Assembly: GCA_002841275.1 (NCBI GenBank)
Contig: PHET01000021.1
Span: 1 to 38,908, forward strand
Source of the DNA: Actinobacteria bacterium HGW-Actinobacteria-7
GTDB taxonomy: Bacteria > Actinomycetota > Coriobacteriia > Anaerosomatales > PHET01
Direction: 5' to 3'
DNA length: 38,908 nucleotides
Made by a program: the position numbers and the translations under genes. Below are positions 8,128 through 16,651 of this stretch, one piece after another (the first letter of the stretch is position 1; each line of letters opens with the position of its first letter). Below the pieces are notes generated by a model that worked only from the letters and a program-made list of their open reading frames with translations, was not told where the DNA came from and made no database searches.

Positions 8128-8334
8128 ATGGCACTGGGCATATTCGCGGCAATCGCATTGAGCCTCTTCTTGGCGTGGTCGATATCACGCGCGGACCAGA
8201 ACCGAGTGCAGACCTCCTCGATTGACCCCGCCTCTCCCCTCGACGAGGCCGAGCTCATCCTTGCCGCCCGCTATGCGCGCGGCGTCATCACGCGTCAGGA
8301 ATACGATGACATGTTGGTGATTCTGAGACGCTGA
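8128..8334 (+). CDS. Small membrane protein with C-terminal SHOCT domain
   Basis: 68-residue protein. Residues 3-19 form a hydrophobic segment (GIFAAIALSLFLAW). The C-terminal 30 residues match the SHOCT short domain: PLDEAELILAARYARG followed by ITRQEYDDML. SHOCT domains are short helical hairpins often found at the C-terminus of small bacterial membrane proteins; a role in oligomerisation is proposed, but no function is established. The ATG has AGGAGG six bases upstream. The frame is open far upstream, but that part has no ribosome site and runs into the divergent gene. A strong hairpin follows the stop. Confidence 0.75.
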   Translation: MALGIFAAIALSLFLAWSISRADQNRVQTSSIDPASPLDEAELILAARYARGVITRQEYDDMLVILRR

Positions 8335-8386
8335 TCGCTTCTTCCCAGGCGTTGTCCCGCGCCTGCCCCCTTCCCCTCCTTGTTGT

Positions 8387-8422
8387 GCGAAACGGCCCGG
8401 ACGCCATTCCGGGCCGTTTCGC
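8387..8422 (+). terminator. Perfect 15-bp hairpin after the SHOCT gene
   Basis: Left arm 8387-8401 and right arm 8408-8422 are perfectly complementary (GCGAAACGGCCCGGA against its reverse complement), with a six-base loop. No T run follows, so it resembles the U-less terminators reported in GC-rich bacteria. It separates the SHOCT gene from the ABC operon promoter. Confidence 0.6.
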
Positions 8423-8452
8423 ATGTCCGACTATCTCCTAAGCCACGAGGGG

Positions 8453-8458
8453 TAGAAT
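8453..8458 (+). promoter_or_regulatory. Candidate -10 element of the ABC exporter operon
   Basis: TAGAAT lies 69 bases before the first ABC gene and just after the hairpin at 8387-8422. An identical hexamer precedes thrC. No good -35 is seen. Confidence 0.4.
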
Positions 8459-8527
8459 CCGCACTGTCGAGTTCGTTTCTGCGAACCGCACAACACCGGC
8501 GGTCACCTTCCATGCTAGGAGCCCTGT

Positions 8528-10315
8528 ATGTCTGCTGCCCTGGTCAGAGCGCTGCGCTTCATGCGCGCCTACGCTCTGTGGGCGGTCCTGGGTGTTCTGG
8601 CCGTGCTTGCATCGGCTATCGCCGACCTGATGAGCCCTCAGCTGCTCAAGCGCCTGATAGACGTCGGCATCACGCTCAACCAACCTGGCACCATCATCTC
8701 GTCCTCGCTGCTTCTGGTCGCAGTGGCGGCCGCCGGCGGACTGGCGAGCTTCATACAGGGCTACTGCTCGGCCCGTGCCAGTCATGGCGCCGCATTCGAC
8801 ATGCGCAACGAGATCTTCGACAAACTCCAACGACTCTCCTTCGCCTACCACGACCGCGCGCAGACGGGCCAGTTGATTACCCGCGTGACCAGTGACGTCG
8901 ATCTGGTCAGGGAGTTCGTTGGCGGTGGGCTGGTCCAGGCGGTTTCGGCGGTGCTGCTCCTGATGGGTGCGGTCACTTTGCTCTTTGGACTGAACGCGCA
9001 GCTGGCATGGATCGCCTTGCTGGTCTTGCCCGCTACGATCGGCGTGCTCTTCTTCTTCGTTCGGCGTCTCGGCCCGATGTTCAGGCTGTTCCAGATGCGA
9101 CTGGCGGCGCTCAACACAATCCTCCAAGAGAATGTCGCTGGTGTACGTGTGGTTCGCGCCTTCGCTCGTGAAGCGTTCGAGATCGAGCGATACGACCACG
9201 CCAATCGTGAGCTCCTAGAGCAGGGACTCACGGTTCGTCGCACAGTGGCGAATGCGTTTCCGTTGCTCTTCAGCGTGGGCACCATCGGAGTCGGGCTGGT
9301 CACGTGGGCGGGGGCGGTACAGATCGTTCACGGAACCCTGACCGTGGGGGCGCTCGTAGCCTTCAGCGCGTACCTGTTCTTGTTGCTGCAACCGTTGTTC
9401 GTCCTGGGATTCGGGGCGCAGCAGATCGCGCGTTCAAGCGCGAGTGCCGAACGCCTCTTCGAGATACTCGACGCACCGGAGGACGTGGAGGAGAAGCCCG
9501 GAGCGACCACGCTGGGCCGACTGAGCGGGCGGGTGCTCTTCTCGAATGTCCACCTCAGGTACCCCGGCACGACGACCGAGACGCTCACCGGGGTGGACCT
9601 GGATGTCGCCGCCGGCACCACCGTCGCAGTCGTGGGTGCGACGGGCTCGGGCAAGACCTCACTTGTGAACCTGGTATCGCGGTTCTACGACCCCACGAGC
9701 GGAGCGGTGATCGTCGACGGCCATGACGTCCGGGATGTGACGTTGAGTTCGCTTCGACGACAGGTCGGTTTCGTCATGCAGGACTCGGTGCTCTTCTCGG
9801 GCACCGTGCGAGAGAACATAGCCTACGGGCGGCCGGACGCGAGCGACTCCGACGTCGAGTCTGCGGCGCGCGCGGCTCAGGCCCATGAGTTCATCACCCG
9901 CCTGCCTGAGGGCTACGAGACACGCGTCGGTGAACGCGGCGTCAAGCTCTCCGGAGGGCAGCGCCAACGCATCGCCATAGCCCGTGCCCTTCTGATAGAC
10001 CCGCGCATTCTCGTGATGGACGACTCGACGTCATCGGTGGATTCAGAGACCGAAGCAGCGATTCGAGCCCAACTCGACATCCTCATCGAAGGCAGGACAT
10101 CATTCATCATCGCGCAGAGGCTTGCCACCGCACGCAAGGCCGACGTGGTGGTGGTCCTCGAGGACGGACGCATCGCAGACAAGGGTACGCACGCCGAGCT
10201 GATGGAACGTTCGTGCCTGTACGCGGAGATAGCGGCAAGCCAGCTGGTCGGCGACGAAGTCGCCGAGGGCCCTGCGGACCACGGCACTGTCGACAACCCG
10301 GACAGGGCGAACTGA
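8528..10315 (+). CDS. Heterodimeric ABC exporter, subunit with degenerate NBD
   Basis: 595-residue half-transporter with an N-terminal six-helix exporter domain (about 1-320) and a C-terminal ATPase. Walker A is GATGSGKTS (Lys376) and the signature is LSGGQRQR. After Walker B the catalytic Glu is replaced by Asp499 (MDDSTSSVD), and the switch His is replaced by Gln530 (IIAQRL). The same combination marks the degenerate-site subunit of heterodimeric exporters such as TM287/288, LmrCD and BmrCD. The ATG has AGGAG six bases upstream. Its stop overlaps the start of the next ABC gene by one base. The PadR gene after the pair suggests regulation by, and export of, a hydrophobic or toxic compound. 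The substrate is unknown. Confidence 0.93.
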   Translation: MSAALVRALRFMRAYALWAVLGVLAVLASAIADLMSPQLLKRLIDVGITLNQPGTIISSSLLLVAVAAAGGLASFIQGYCSARASHGAAFDMRNEIFDKLQRLSFAYHDRAQTGQLITRVTSDVDLVREFVGGGLVQAVSAVLLLMGAVTLLFGLNAQLAWIALLVLPATIGVLFFFVRRLGPMFRLFQMRLAALNTILQENVAGVRVVRAFAREAFEIERYDHANRELLEQGLTVRRTVANAFPLLFSVGTIGVGLVTWAGAVQIVHGTLTVGALVAFSAYLFLLLQPLFVLGFGAQQIARSSASAERLFEILDAPEDVEEKPGATTLGRLSGRVLFSNVHLRYPGTTTETLTGVDLDVAAGTTVAVVGATGSGKTSLVNLVSRFYDPTSGAVIVDGHDVRDVTLSSLRRQVGFVMQDSVLFSGTVRENIAYGRPDASDSDVESAARAAQAHEFITRLPEGYETRVGERGVKLSGGQRQRIAIARALLIDPRILVMDDSTSSVDSETEAAIRAQLDILIEGRTSFIIAQRLATARKADVVVVLEDGRIADKGTHAELMERSCLYAEIAASQLVGDEVAEGPADHGTVDNPDRAN

Positions 10316-12108
10316 TGGCCGGCCCGAACGCCTCGGCATCGCTGCGCTCGATTGCGAAAGACGAGAAGCCCCAATCCACCCGAGCCGTCACCAGCCGGCT
10401 ACTGCGGTATCTGCTTGCCCATCGCAAGCCGGTGGCACAGGGCATAGCGTGGCTGGTCGCATCGTCGACCGCCGTGGCGGCGACCCCGGCACTGATCGGG
10501 AAGCTCATCGACATAGCCCTCGCGAATACAGACGGCGGCAGCACACGGGCTCTGACCGCTCCCGCGCTGGTTCTGGTGGGTGCCACGCTGCTTGGATGGT
10601 ACGCGCAGCGGATGCAGATCCTGACACTGGGAACAGCGGGGCAGCTTGCTCTGTATCAGGTGCGTGCCGAGGTGTTCGCGAAGGTGGTCGACCTGGATGT
10701 CGGCTATTTCGAGTCGGTTGAGTCAGGCGACCTGATGAGCCGGCTGATCAACGACATCGAGCAGATCAACTCGTTTCTGGCGCAAGGCTTTCGACGACTA
10801 CTCTCCTCGGCGTTCAGCCTGACCGCCACTCTGGTGTTCATGCTGGTGGTGGAATGGCGCCTGGCCGCTGCGACGTTGCTGGTTGTCCCGGTGATGCTGG
10901 GCGTAACACGGCTGTTCGGGATGATTGCACGCCGCGCGTTTCGAAAGCGACAGGAGGCCATCGGCGATGTGTCGGCGACCCTCGCCGAGGAGTTGGGCGG
11001 CATCAAAGTCGCTCAGGCGTTCGACCGAACGGACCGAAATCGTGACGCATTCGCTTCGCGCAACGCGGTGAACCGCGACGCGAACATCGGGGCCGCGGTG
11101 GTCTCCTCGGCATTCTCGCCGGTACTCGCCGTGATATCGACGGCCGCCAGCGCTTTGGTTGCTGCTCTAGGAGGCTGGGGGGCCGCGCGCGGGCTCATCA
11201 CTATCGGAGTGGTGGTGGCGTTCCTCAACTACGCGCGTCAGTTCTTCAACGCGGTGACGCAGCTGTCCTCCCTGTACTCGGAGACCCAGTCCGCACTGGC
11301 TGGAGGTGAGCGCGTATTCCAGCTCATCGACACCGTGTCGGAAGTGGCCGATCTCCCGGACGCCGTACCTGCGACCGCCGTGCAAGGACGAATCGAGTTT
11401 TCCGGAGTGCGCTTCGTGTACCGCACCGGCCCTGAGATCCTCCACGGCATCGACCTCACGATATCCGCTGGCGAGACCATCGCGATCGTCGGTCCGACCG
11501 GCGCCGGCAAGACCACACTCATCAACCTCGCTGCGCGCTTGTACGACCCCACTGGGGGCTGCGTGCTGCTCGACGGACGCGACCTGCGCACCTTGACGCT
11601 GGATTCGCTGCGGGGGAGCTTCGGCATCGTCTTGCAGGAACCGTTCCTCTTCTCGGGCACCGTCGCCCAGAACATCCGGTACGGAAGCCTGACCGCCACC
11701 GACGAGCAGGTGCGACGAGCTGCCGAACTGGCCGGGGCGGCCTTCATCCACGAGCTCCCTGACGGCTTCGAGACCGCGATCAGCGAGCGCGGCGCCACGC
11801 TGTCGACCGGACAGCGGCAGCTTCTGGCATTCGCCCGGGCGATCGTGGGCGACCCGGCCGTGCTGATTCTCGACGAAGCCACTTCTTCGGTGGACACCAG
11901 GACCGAGCTGCTCATCCAGAAGGGCCTTCGAAACATCCTCGAGGGCCGCACCGCGCTGATTATCGCGCACCGCCTCTCCACCGTGCGTGACGCGCACCGG
12001 ATCGTGGTCCTCGAAGACGGCCGAATAGTCGAGCAGGGGACCTACGGCAGCCTGCTTGCGGCCCATGGGGCATTCTCCGCCCTTCACGACGCTCAGTTTG
12101 GCGACTGA
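10315..12108 (+). CDS. Heterodimeric ABC exporter, subunit with catalytic NBD
   Basis: 597-residue partner half-transporter: membrane domain about 30-340, ATPase about 350-597. It has a canonical Walker A (GPTGAGKTT), Walker B with Glu521 (LILDEATSSVD) and switch His552 (IIAHRL). Its signature is altered to LSTGQRQ (residues 496-502). Paired with the upstream subunit this gives one consensus ATP site (its own Walker A/B/His with the LSGGQ of the partner) and one degenerate site. The start is the ATG in TGATG at the upstream stop; the open frame runs 34 codons further upstream inside the first ABC gene, but that part is Arg-rich and unlike the family. No terminator is evident in the 167-base gap after it. 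Confidence 0.93.
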   Translation: MAGPNASASLRSIAKDEKPQSTRAVTSRLLRYLLAHRKPVAQGIAWLVASSTAVAATPALIGKLIDIALANTDGGSTRALTAPALVLVGATLLGWYAQRMQILTLGTAGQLALYQVRAEVFAKVVDLDVGYFESVESGDLMSRLINDIEQINSFLAQGFRRLLSSAFSLTATLVFMLVVEWRLAAATLLVVPVMLGVTRLFGMIARRAFRKRQEAIGDVSATLAEELGGIKVAQAFDRTDRNRDAFASRNAVNRDANIGAAVVSSAFSPVLAVISTAASALVAALGGWGAARGLITIGVVVAFLNYARQFFNAVTQLSSLYSETQSALAGGERVFQLIDTVSEVADLPDAVPATAVQGRIEFSGVRFVYRTGPEILHGIDLTISAGETIAIVGPTGAGKTTLINLAARLYDPTGGCVLLDGRDLRTLTLDSLRGSFGIVLQEPFLFSGTVAQNIRYGSLTATDEQVRRAAELAGAAFIHELPDGFETAISERGATLSTGQRQLLAFARAIVGDPAVLILDEATSSVDTRTELLIQKGLRNILEGRTALIIAHRLSTVRDAHRIVVLEDGRIVEQGTYGSLLAAHGAFSALHDAQFGD

Positions 12109-12215
12109 CCGGACCCAGCGAGCGTCAAATCGGCACTCAATCCCTACATGAGCCTTCTTTCACGTCATCTACCAGCACAAACTCTGAAACCCTCAACCCT
12201 TGCTTGACCATTGCC

Positions 12216-12243
12216 TTGTCATATATGACTGGTCTATTATATG
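12216..12243 (+). promoter_or_regulatory. AT-rich promoter/operator region of the PadR gene
   Basis: A locally AT-rich stretch unlike the surrounding DNA. TTGTCA (12216-12221) is followed after 16 bases by TATATG (12238-12243), with TATTAT overlapping at 12235-12240. CATATA (12220-12225) and TATATG form an inverted repeat with a 12-base spacer that covers the promoter. PadR proteins bind dyads of this size and repress their own gene, so this is a likely autoregulatory operator. The exact -35/-10 pair is uncertain. Confidence 0.5.
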
Positions 12244-12275
12244 TTCTATCCTATATTCACCAAAGGAGTCCTCGA

Positions 12276-12875
12276 GTGTCGCTTGACCACGCAATCCTCG
12301 GTCTGTTGAGTGAACGCCCCCGCTCGGGCTACGACCTGAAGACGCGGTGCTTCGACGACGCCCTCAAACCCTTCTGGACTGCCGATCAGGCCCAGATCTA
12401 CCGCACTCTGGAGCGCCTGAAAGCCGCCAAGCACGTCTCGGTCACCACACGTCGGTGTGCTGGCCGTCCCGATCGTCGCATCTACGAGATCACCCGATCG
12501 GGGCGCGAGCAGCTTGATGCGTGGCTCGCCCAGGCACACCCCTCCCCAACGCTCAGGGACCCGTTTCTCCTGCAGCTCTACTTCGGGGCGTCCGTGCCCG
12601 ATGACGATCTTCTCGGTGTGCTGGAGTCGCGGCGCGCTGAGCACGAGCGCAGGCTGGAGGAGCTGCGTCTGGCGGCGTCTGAACTCGCCGCCGGGAAGCT
12701 GGGACCGCGTACCGAGGTTCTGCGTCAGACCGCGCTGGACGGTGCGGCCGAAAGGGAACGAGCGCTCATCAGCTGGCTCGATGACTGTATCCATGCGGTC
12801 ACCGAAGGCGCGCTCCCCGGCTCAGAGGGCAGGGGAATCGGTCAGCGGCATCTGTTTGGGGCAGAGCCGGCGTAG
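12276..12875 (+). CDS. PadR-family transcriptional regulator
   Basis: 199-residue PadR regulator of the long type. The N-terminal winged helix (about 5-85) has the family pattern LDHAILGLLSERPRSGYDLK and an ARG-type wing (RPDRRIYEITRSGREQL). The C-terminal helical dimerisation part (about 95-180) begins LRDPFLLQLYFG and includes a long coiled helix rich in Glu and Arg. PadR proteins usually repress nearby drug-efflux genes and are released by ligand. It follows the two ABC genes, which fits. The GTG start has AAAGGAG seven bases upstream; the frame is open upstream to about 12204, but that part is the promoter. Confidence 0.9.
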   Translation: MSLDHAILGLLSERPRSGYDLKTRCFDDALKPFWTADQAQIYRTLERLKAAKHVSVTTRRCAGRPDRRIYEITRSGREQLDAWLAQAHPSPTLRDPFLLQLYFGASVPDDDLLGVLESRRAEHERRLEELRLAASELAAGKLGPRTEVLRQTALDGAAERERALISWLDDCIHAVTEGALPGSEGRGIGQRHLFGAEPA

Positions 12876-12906
12876 TATGGTGCCGGCAGGGCGAGAGGGG
12901 ATGCGT

Positions 12907-13521
12907 GTGAGAATCATCGCCATCGATGCAAGCAGGGGCCGCGGAGTGCTCAGTCGCTCCGTCGAACTGGCAGCGAAGTCGGCGGAGAACGCCGGCGCGA
13001 CGGTCGAACGTGTGAGACTCGCCGACTACGACATCCGCTTCTGCACCGGCTGCAAGATGTGCCGATACACCGGAGCCTGCAAGATAGATGACGACCTCCC
13101 CCGCTTGGCTCAGCAGATATCCGAGAGCGACGGCGTCATCTTTGGCACCCCCGCATACTTCCGCAAGGCCGACCGCGCACTCCAGGCCGTCATGGACCGG
13201 CTGTCCAGCTTCTTCGCAGACAACGGTCAGCTCCGCCTCCCCGGATTCTCCGAGCGCGAGATCCCGCTGGTGCCTGTCGCCAGAGCAGCCAAGCGTGCCG
13301 TTATCATCACGGCCACCTCAGCACCTGAGCCCATCGCGACCTTCTTCGGTTACGGCACCGGCCCCATCCGCGAGCTGCGCCGCTCTCTTGGCTCGGGTGG
13401 GATCCGCACGGTGGGATCGCTCGCCGTGTCAGGGACCTGGTCGCGAACCCGCCCCGCACTCGACATCTGGGAGTGCGACAAGGCCGAGTCACTCGGACGC
13501 GTTCTGGCAGGCAAGATCTAG
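12907..13521 (+). CDS. Flavodoxin-fold NAD(P)H-dependent FMN reductase / iron-sulfur flavoprotein-like
   Basis: 204-residue flavodoxin-fold protein. The N-terminal strand IIAIDASRGRG forms the FMN phosphate loop. C-x2-C-x2-C-x5-C (CTGCKMCRYTGAC, followed by KIDDD) matches the cluster motif of iron-sulfur flavoproteins. FGTPAYF resembles the second FMN-binding loop. Proteins of this group shuttle electrons or reduce flavin, quinone or similar substrates in anaerobes. The start is set at GTG 12907, which has AGGGG six bases upstream; ATG at 12901 and ATG at 12877 are alternatives, with less suitable spacing. It follows PadR by 31 bases and is probably co-transcribed. The C-terminal 60 residues are less typical, so cluster binding is inferred. 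Confidence 0.78.
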   Translation: MRIIAIDASRGRGVLSRSVELAAKSAENAGATVERVRLADYDIRFCTGCKMCRYTGACKIDDDLPRLAQQISESDGVIFGTPAYFRKADRALQAVMDRLSSFFADNGQLRLPGFSEREIPLVPVARAAKRAVIITATSAPEPIATFFGYGTGPIRELRRSLGSGGIRTVGSLAVSGTWSRTRPALDIWECDKAESLGRVLAGKI

Positions 13522-13567
13522 CCCGAGCACCAGTCGTTGCGACGGCGACGATCGCGCTTTCCAACGC

Positions 13568-14749
13568 TCAGCCCAGCAGCTGGTCCATCACCTGTCGGCC
13601 CGGATCCAGCACAAGGCGGGTTCTGGCGGCCCAGTACTGATCGTAGGCCCTGGCACCGTTGGACTCGATCCCGGGACCCCACAGGATGAACGGCACCGGC
13701 TCCCCAACGTGCGTCTTGATCTCTATGGGGGTCGCGTGATCCGGCATCGCCAAGATGCGGAGCTCCTCGGAACAGCGCCTGATCCTCGACACGATCTCAC
13801 GATCGATAGCCTCGATAGCGGCGATCTTGCCTGCGATATCTCCGGCGTGACCCATCTCATCCGGGGACTCCACGTGGATGACCACCAGATCGTGGTCCGC
13901 CAGAGACGCGAGCGCTCCTTCAGCCTGCGCCACATAGTCGGTGTCTGGCCCGTCGGTCACCCCCGGGATCTGCAGGCGGTCGATGCCCGCGAGCACCGCG
14001 AGGCCATTGAGCAGATCGACGCCACTGGTCATCGTGGCGTCCACACCGCGCTTCTCGGCGAACGGCACCATTCCGGACGGACGCACTCCCGGCCAGAACG
14101 GCCACACGTCCGTTGCAGGCAGGGCCCCAAGATCGGCCCTGCACGTATTGACGGCGATATTCGCGAGCAAAGGGCGCGCCCGGTCCATGTACTCCAGAAG
14201 CAGCTCCTCTCCGGGCCCGGAGGGAAGCAATCCCGCAATTGGCTTGTCCGAGATGTCGTGAGGTGGGGTGTACACCAGGTCCAGCAGCTCCGGGTGCCCT
14301 TTGACGACCAGAATGTGCCGGTATGCCACGCCCGGATAGAGGCGGAACGTCTCATCATCGAGCGCTGTGGCCATGTGAGTGACGATAGCCCGCGACTCTT
14401 CGGTGGAGATGTGGCCCGCGGCGTAGCTGGTCATCACACCTTCGTGGATGGTTACGAGGTTCAGCCGCAGCGCCACTTCGTCTGAGGCGAGCTCGATTCC
14501 CATGCTCGCGGCCTCGATCGCGCCACGTCCCACGTAGTCGTCGGCTGGGTCGTATCCCAGTATCGAAGTACATGCTGCTGCCGATGAGGGCTCCGCCCCG
14601 ACCGGAACGGTTTGGGCAAGCCCTACCTGACCTTCGCGCGCAAGCGCATCGAGGTGCGGCGTGGACGCTGCCTGGAGACAGGTCTTCCCACCGAGTTCGG
14701 CCAACGGCCAGCCAGATGCACCGTCCAAGATGACAACGACGTACTTCAT
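13568..14749 (-). CDS. apgM: Cofactor-independent phosphoglycerate mutase, archaeal type (ApgM)
   Basis: 393-residue member of the alkaline-phosphatase-like aPGAM family, which interconverts 3- and 2-phosphoglycerate in glycolysis and gluconeogenesis. It opens with KYVVVILDGASGWP, carrying the first metal-ligand Asp. The GAEPSSAAACTSILGYDP region holds the candidate catalytic Ser. The C-terminal metal site is seen in HVESPDEMGH and MPDHATPIEIKTHVGEPVPF. The start is ATG 14749, with AAGGG five bases upstream; the open frame upstream (51 codons) lacks family similarity. An extended -10 like TGGTACCCT (minus strand, hexamer 14781-14786) sits 31 bases upstream, next to two GGTACC palindromes. The gene is divergent from thrC across 263 bases of otherwise unremarkable DNA. 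Confidence 0.9.
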   Translation of the reverse strand: MKYVVVILDGASGWPLAELGGKTCLQAASTPHLDALAREGQVGLAQTVPVGAEPSSAAACTSILGYDPADDYVGRGAIEAASMGIELASDEVALRLNLVTIHEGVMTSYAAGHISTEESRAIVTHMATALDDETFRLYPGVAYRHILVVKGHPELLDLVYTPPHDISDKPIAGLLPSGPGEELLLEYMDRARPLLANIAVNTCRADLGALPATDVWPFWPGVRPSGMVPFAEKRGVDATMTSGVDLLNGLAVLAGIDRLQIPGVTDGPDTDYVAQAEGALASLADHDLVVIHVESPDEMGHAGDIAGKIAAIEAIDREIVSRIRRCSEELRILAMPDHATPIEIKTHVGEPVPFILWGPGIESNGARAYDQYWAARTRLVLDPGRQVMDQLLG

Positions 14750-14973
14750 GGATGCCCTTCGTTGATTCGGGTACCGGTACAGGGTACCAGCGAGTTGCGC
14801 CGACTCGTCACGACCGTTACCCGCGCGGCGGAGTGCGTCGCCGGATTGTCGCTCTCGTCTATGACCGTCCGACAGCCCCGGCCAAGATGCCTGCCGCCGC
14901 AACTGGGAAGATAGACGTAGAGCTGGTTGGCGGCTCGGCCGGACCCAATTGTCCCCGCCACCGCGCAGTAGAG

Positions 14974-14979
14974 TAGAAT
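14974..14979 (+). promoter_or_regulatory. Candidate -10 element for thrC
   Basis: TAGAAT, preceded by an overlapping TAGAGT, lies 33 bases before the thrC ATG. It is the same hexamer as upstream of the ABC operon. There is no leader peptide, T-box or riboswitch-like structure that I can see in the leader. Confidence 0.4.
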
Positions 14980-15012
14980 CTTCGCACTATCGCCTCAGTC
15001 AGGACCTACCAC

Positions 15013-16554
15013 ATGAAGACCGTGACGACCTACCTCGATACTCGCGGCCTCGGCCACGGGAACCATACCTTCACCGACGTCGTCGTTACCGGCATTGCGC
15101 CGGGCGGCGGTCTGTTCGTTCCTGAGTCGCTGCCCCACCTCACACTGCCCGAGATACTGGCCTTCTCGGCCATGCCCTACTGGCGTAGAGCAGCGGCTGT
15201 CTTCACGCGCTGCGGGGTGGATCTGCCTTCCGACCGTATCGACCTTCTCATGCGACAGGCATACGGCGCTCAGTGGTCCGATGAGAGAATCGCCGTGATC
15301 GAAGAGGTCGTGGCGGGCATGCACGTACTCGAACTCTGGCACGGCCCGACCAGCGCCTTCAAAGACATGGCGCTGCAATGCATGCCCCAGTTCTTCAGCG
15401 AGGCGATCAGTCGCAAGCAGGAACGGGAGGAGCTCAGCGACGACATACTCATTCTCGTCGCCACCTCAGGCGACACCGGCAAGGCCGCGCTCGACGGGTT
15501 CGCCGATCGCCCCCACACGCGCATCGTAGTCTTCTATCCGGTCAACGGAGTCAGCGATATCCAGCGACTGCAGATGGTCACTCAGCAGGGCGACAACGTG
15601 GCAGTCTTTGGGGTGCGAGGCAACTTCGATGACTGCCAGAGCGCCGTCAAAGAGGCGTTCGCCGACGAGGAGTTCCGCTTCTGGCTCCACACTCACGCCG
15701 GTGTCCGCCTGTCCAGCGCCAACTCGATCAACTGGGGACGCCTCATGCCCCAGATCGTGTACTACGTGAGTGCGTACGCCGACATGGTGGCCTCTGGAGG
15801 CGTCGTGGCCGGTGAACCGATGGACGTCTGCGTCCCCACCGGCAATTTCGGCAACATCCTGGGTGCCTACTATGCACGCGAGATGGGCGTGCCTATCGGC
15901 CGACTCATCTGCGCCAGCAACGAGAACAACGTGCTCGCTGACTTCATCGCTACGGGCGTCTACGACATCTCTGACCGGGATTTCGTCACGACGCCCTCCC
16001 CCTCCATGGACATCCTGATCTCGAGCAACCTCGAGCGGCTCCTGTATCATCTCGCGGGCCCCGAGGCGGTTCGCGGTTGGATGGGCGAGCTTGCCCAGAA
16101 CAAGCGCTTCCAGATCGACCGTGAGACGTTCAAGACCATGCGCGAGTTCATGGTGGGCGACTATGTGAGCAACGATGAGTCACTCGCCACGGTGAAACGC
16201 GTATTCGACGAGACCGGATACCTGATGGATCCGCATACCGCCGTTGCGTGGGAGGTCGCTGAGCGGACGCACGACCACAACCCGATGCTCGTGGTCTCGA
16301 CGGCGCACTGGGCGAAATTCGGTGCCGACGTGCTGCGCGCGCTGTATGCGGTCCCGTACGCAGCACCGCTGCCCGCCGAACTGGACGAGCTCTCTGGGGT
16401 CGATGTCCTCGCCAAGGTGCAGGAAATCGCCCCGACAGCCGCACTCGTGCCTCGGGCGCTTGCGGAACTCGACTCGGCGAAGGTTCGTTTCGCGAGCACC
16501 GTCGATTCGGGCCGCGACGGCATCGTCGCCGTGGTGGAGGACTGGTTGAGCTAG
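15013..16554 (+). CDS. thrC: Threonine synthase
   Basis: 513-residue PLP enzyme that converts O-phosphohomoserine to threonine. PLP-binding Lys117 lies in GPTSAFKDMALQ. Other family marks are VATSGDTGKAAL, FYPVNGVSDIQRLQM, GNFDDCQ, SSANSINWGR and VPTGNFGN, the last being the phosphate-binding loop. Length matches the long bacterial/fungal class (about 500 residues) with the extra N-terminal domain (YLDTRG at residue 7 onwards). The ATG has AGGA eight bases upstream. No thrA or thrB is adjacent, so the threonine genes are scattered in this genome. Confidence 0.95.
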   Translation: MKTVTTYLDTRGLGHGNHTFTDVVVTGIAPGGGLFVPESLPHLTLPEILAFSAMPYWRRAAAVFTRCGVDLPSDRIDLLMRQAYGAQWSDERIAVIEEVVAGMHVLELWHGPTSAFKDMALQCMPQFFSEAISRKQEREELSDDILILVATSGDTGKAALDGFADRPHTRIVVFYPVNGVSDIQRLQMVTQQGDNVAVFGVRGNFDDCQSAVKEAFADEEFRFWLHTHAGVRLSSANSINWGRLMPQIVYYVSAYADMVASGGVVAGEPMDVCVPTGNFGNILGAYYAREMGVPIGRLICASNENNVLADFIATGVYDISDRDFVTTPSPSMDILISSNLERLLYHLAGPEAVRGWMGELAQNKRFQIDRETFKTMREFMVGDYVSNDESLATVKRVFDETGYLMDPHTAVAWEVAERTHDHNPMLVVSTAHWAKFGADVLRALYAVPYAAPLPAELDELSGVDVLAKVQEIAPTAALVPRALAELDSAKVRFASTVDSGRDGIVAVVEDWLS

Positions 16555-16612
16555 GCCCCTTCCTCCAGCATCGATTCACGCACCGGCACGACCTGGCACC
16601 AGTCAGAGGCGC

Positions 16613-16618
16613 TAGACT
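16613..16618 (+). promoter_or_regulatory. Candidate -10 element for the 79-residue gene
   Basis: TAGACT lies 33 bases before the ATG, in the 97-base gap after thrC. It is similar in sequence and spacing to the thrC -10 element. No terminator after thrC is obvious. Confidence 0.35.
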
Positions 16619-16651
16619 GTCTCAACTACTTCGCACAACGGACGGAATCGC

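Noticed and set aside
13088-14485. Open frame of 465 codons on the plus strand
   Set aside because: It runs through the flavoprotein gene in another frame and antisense to apgM. Both real genes are well supported.
14769-14790. Paired GGTACC palindromes upstream of apgM as an operator
   Set aside because: They are short, and no regulator family with this site is suggested nearby. They are mentioned only as context for a possible -10.
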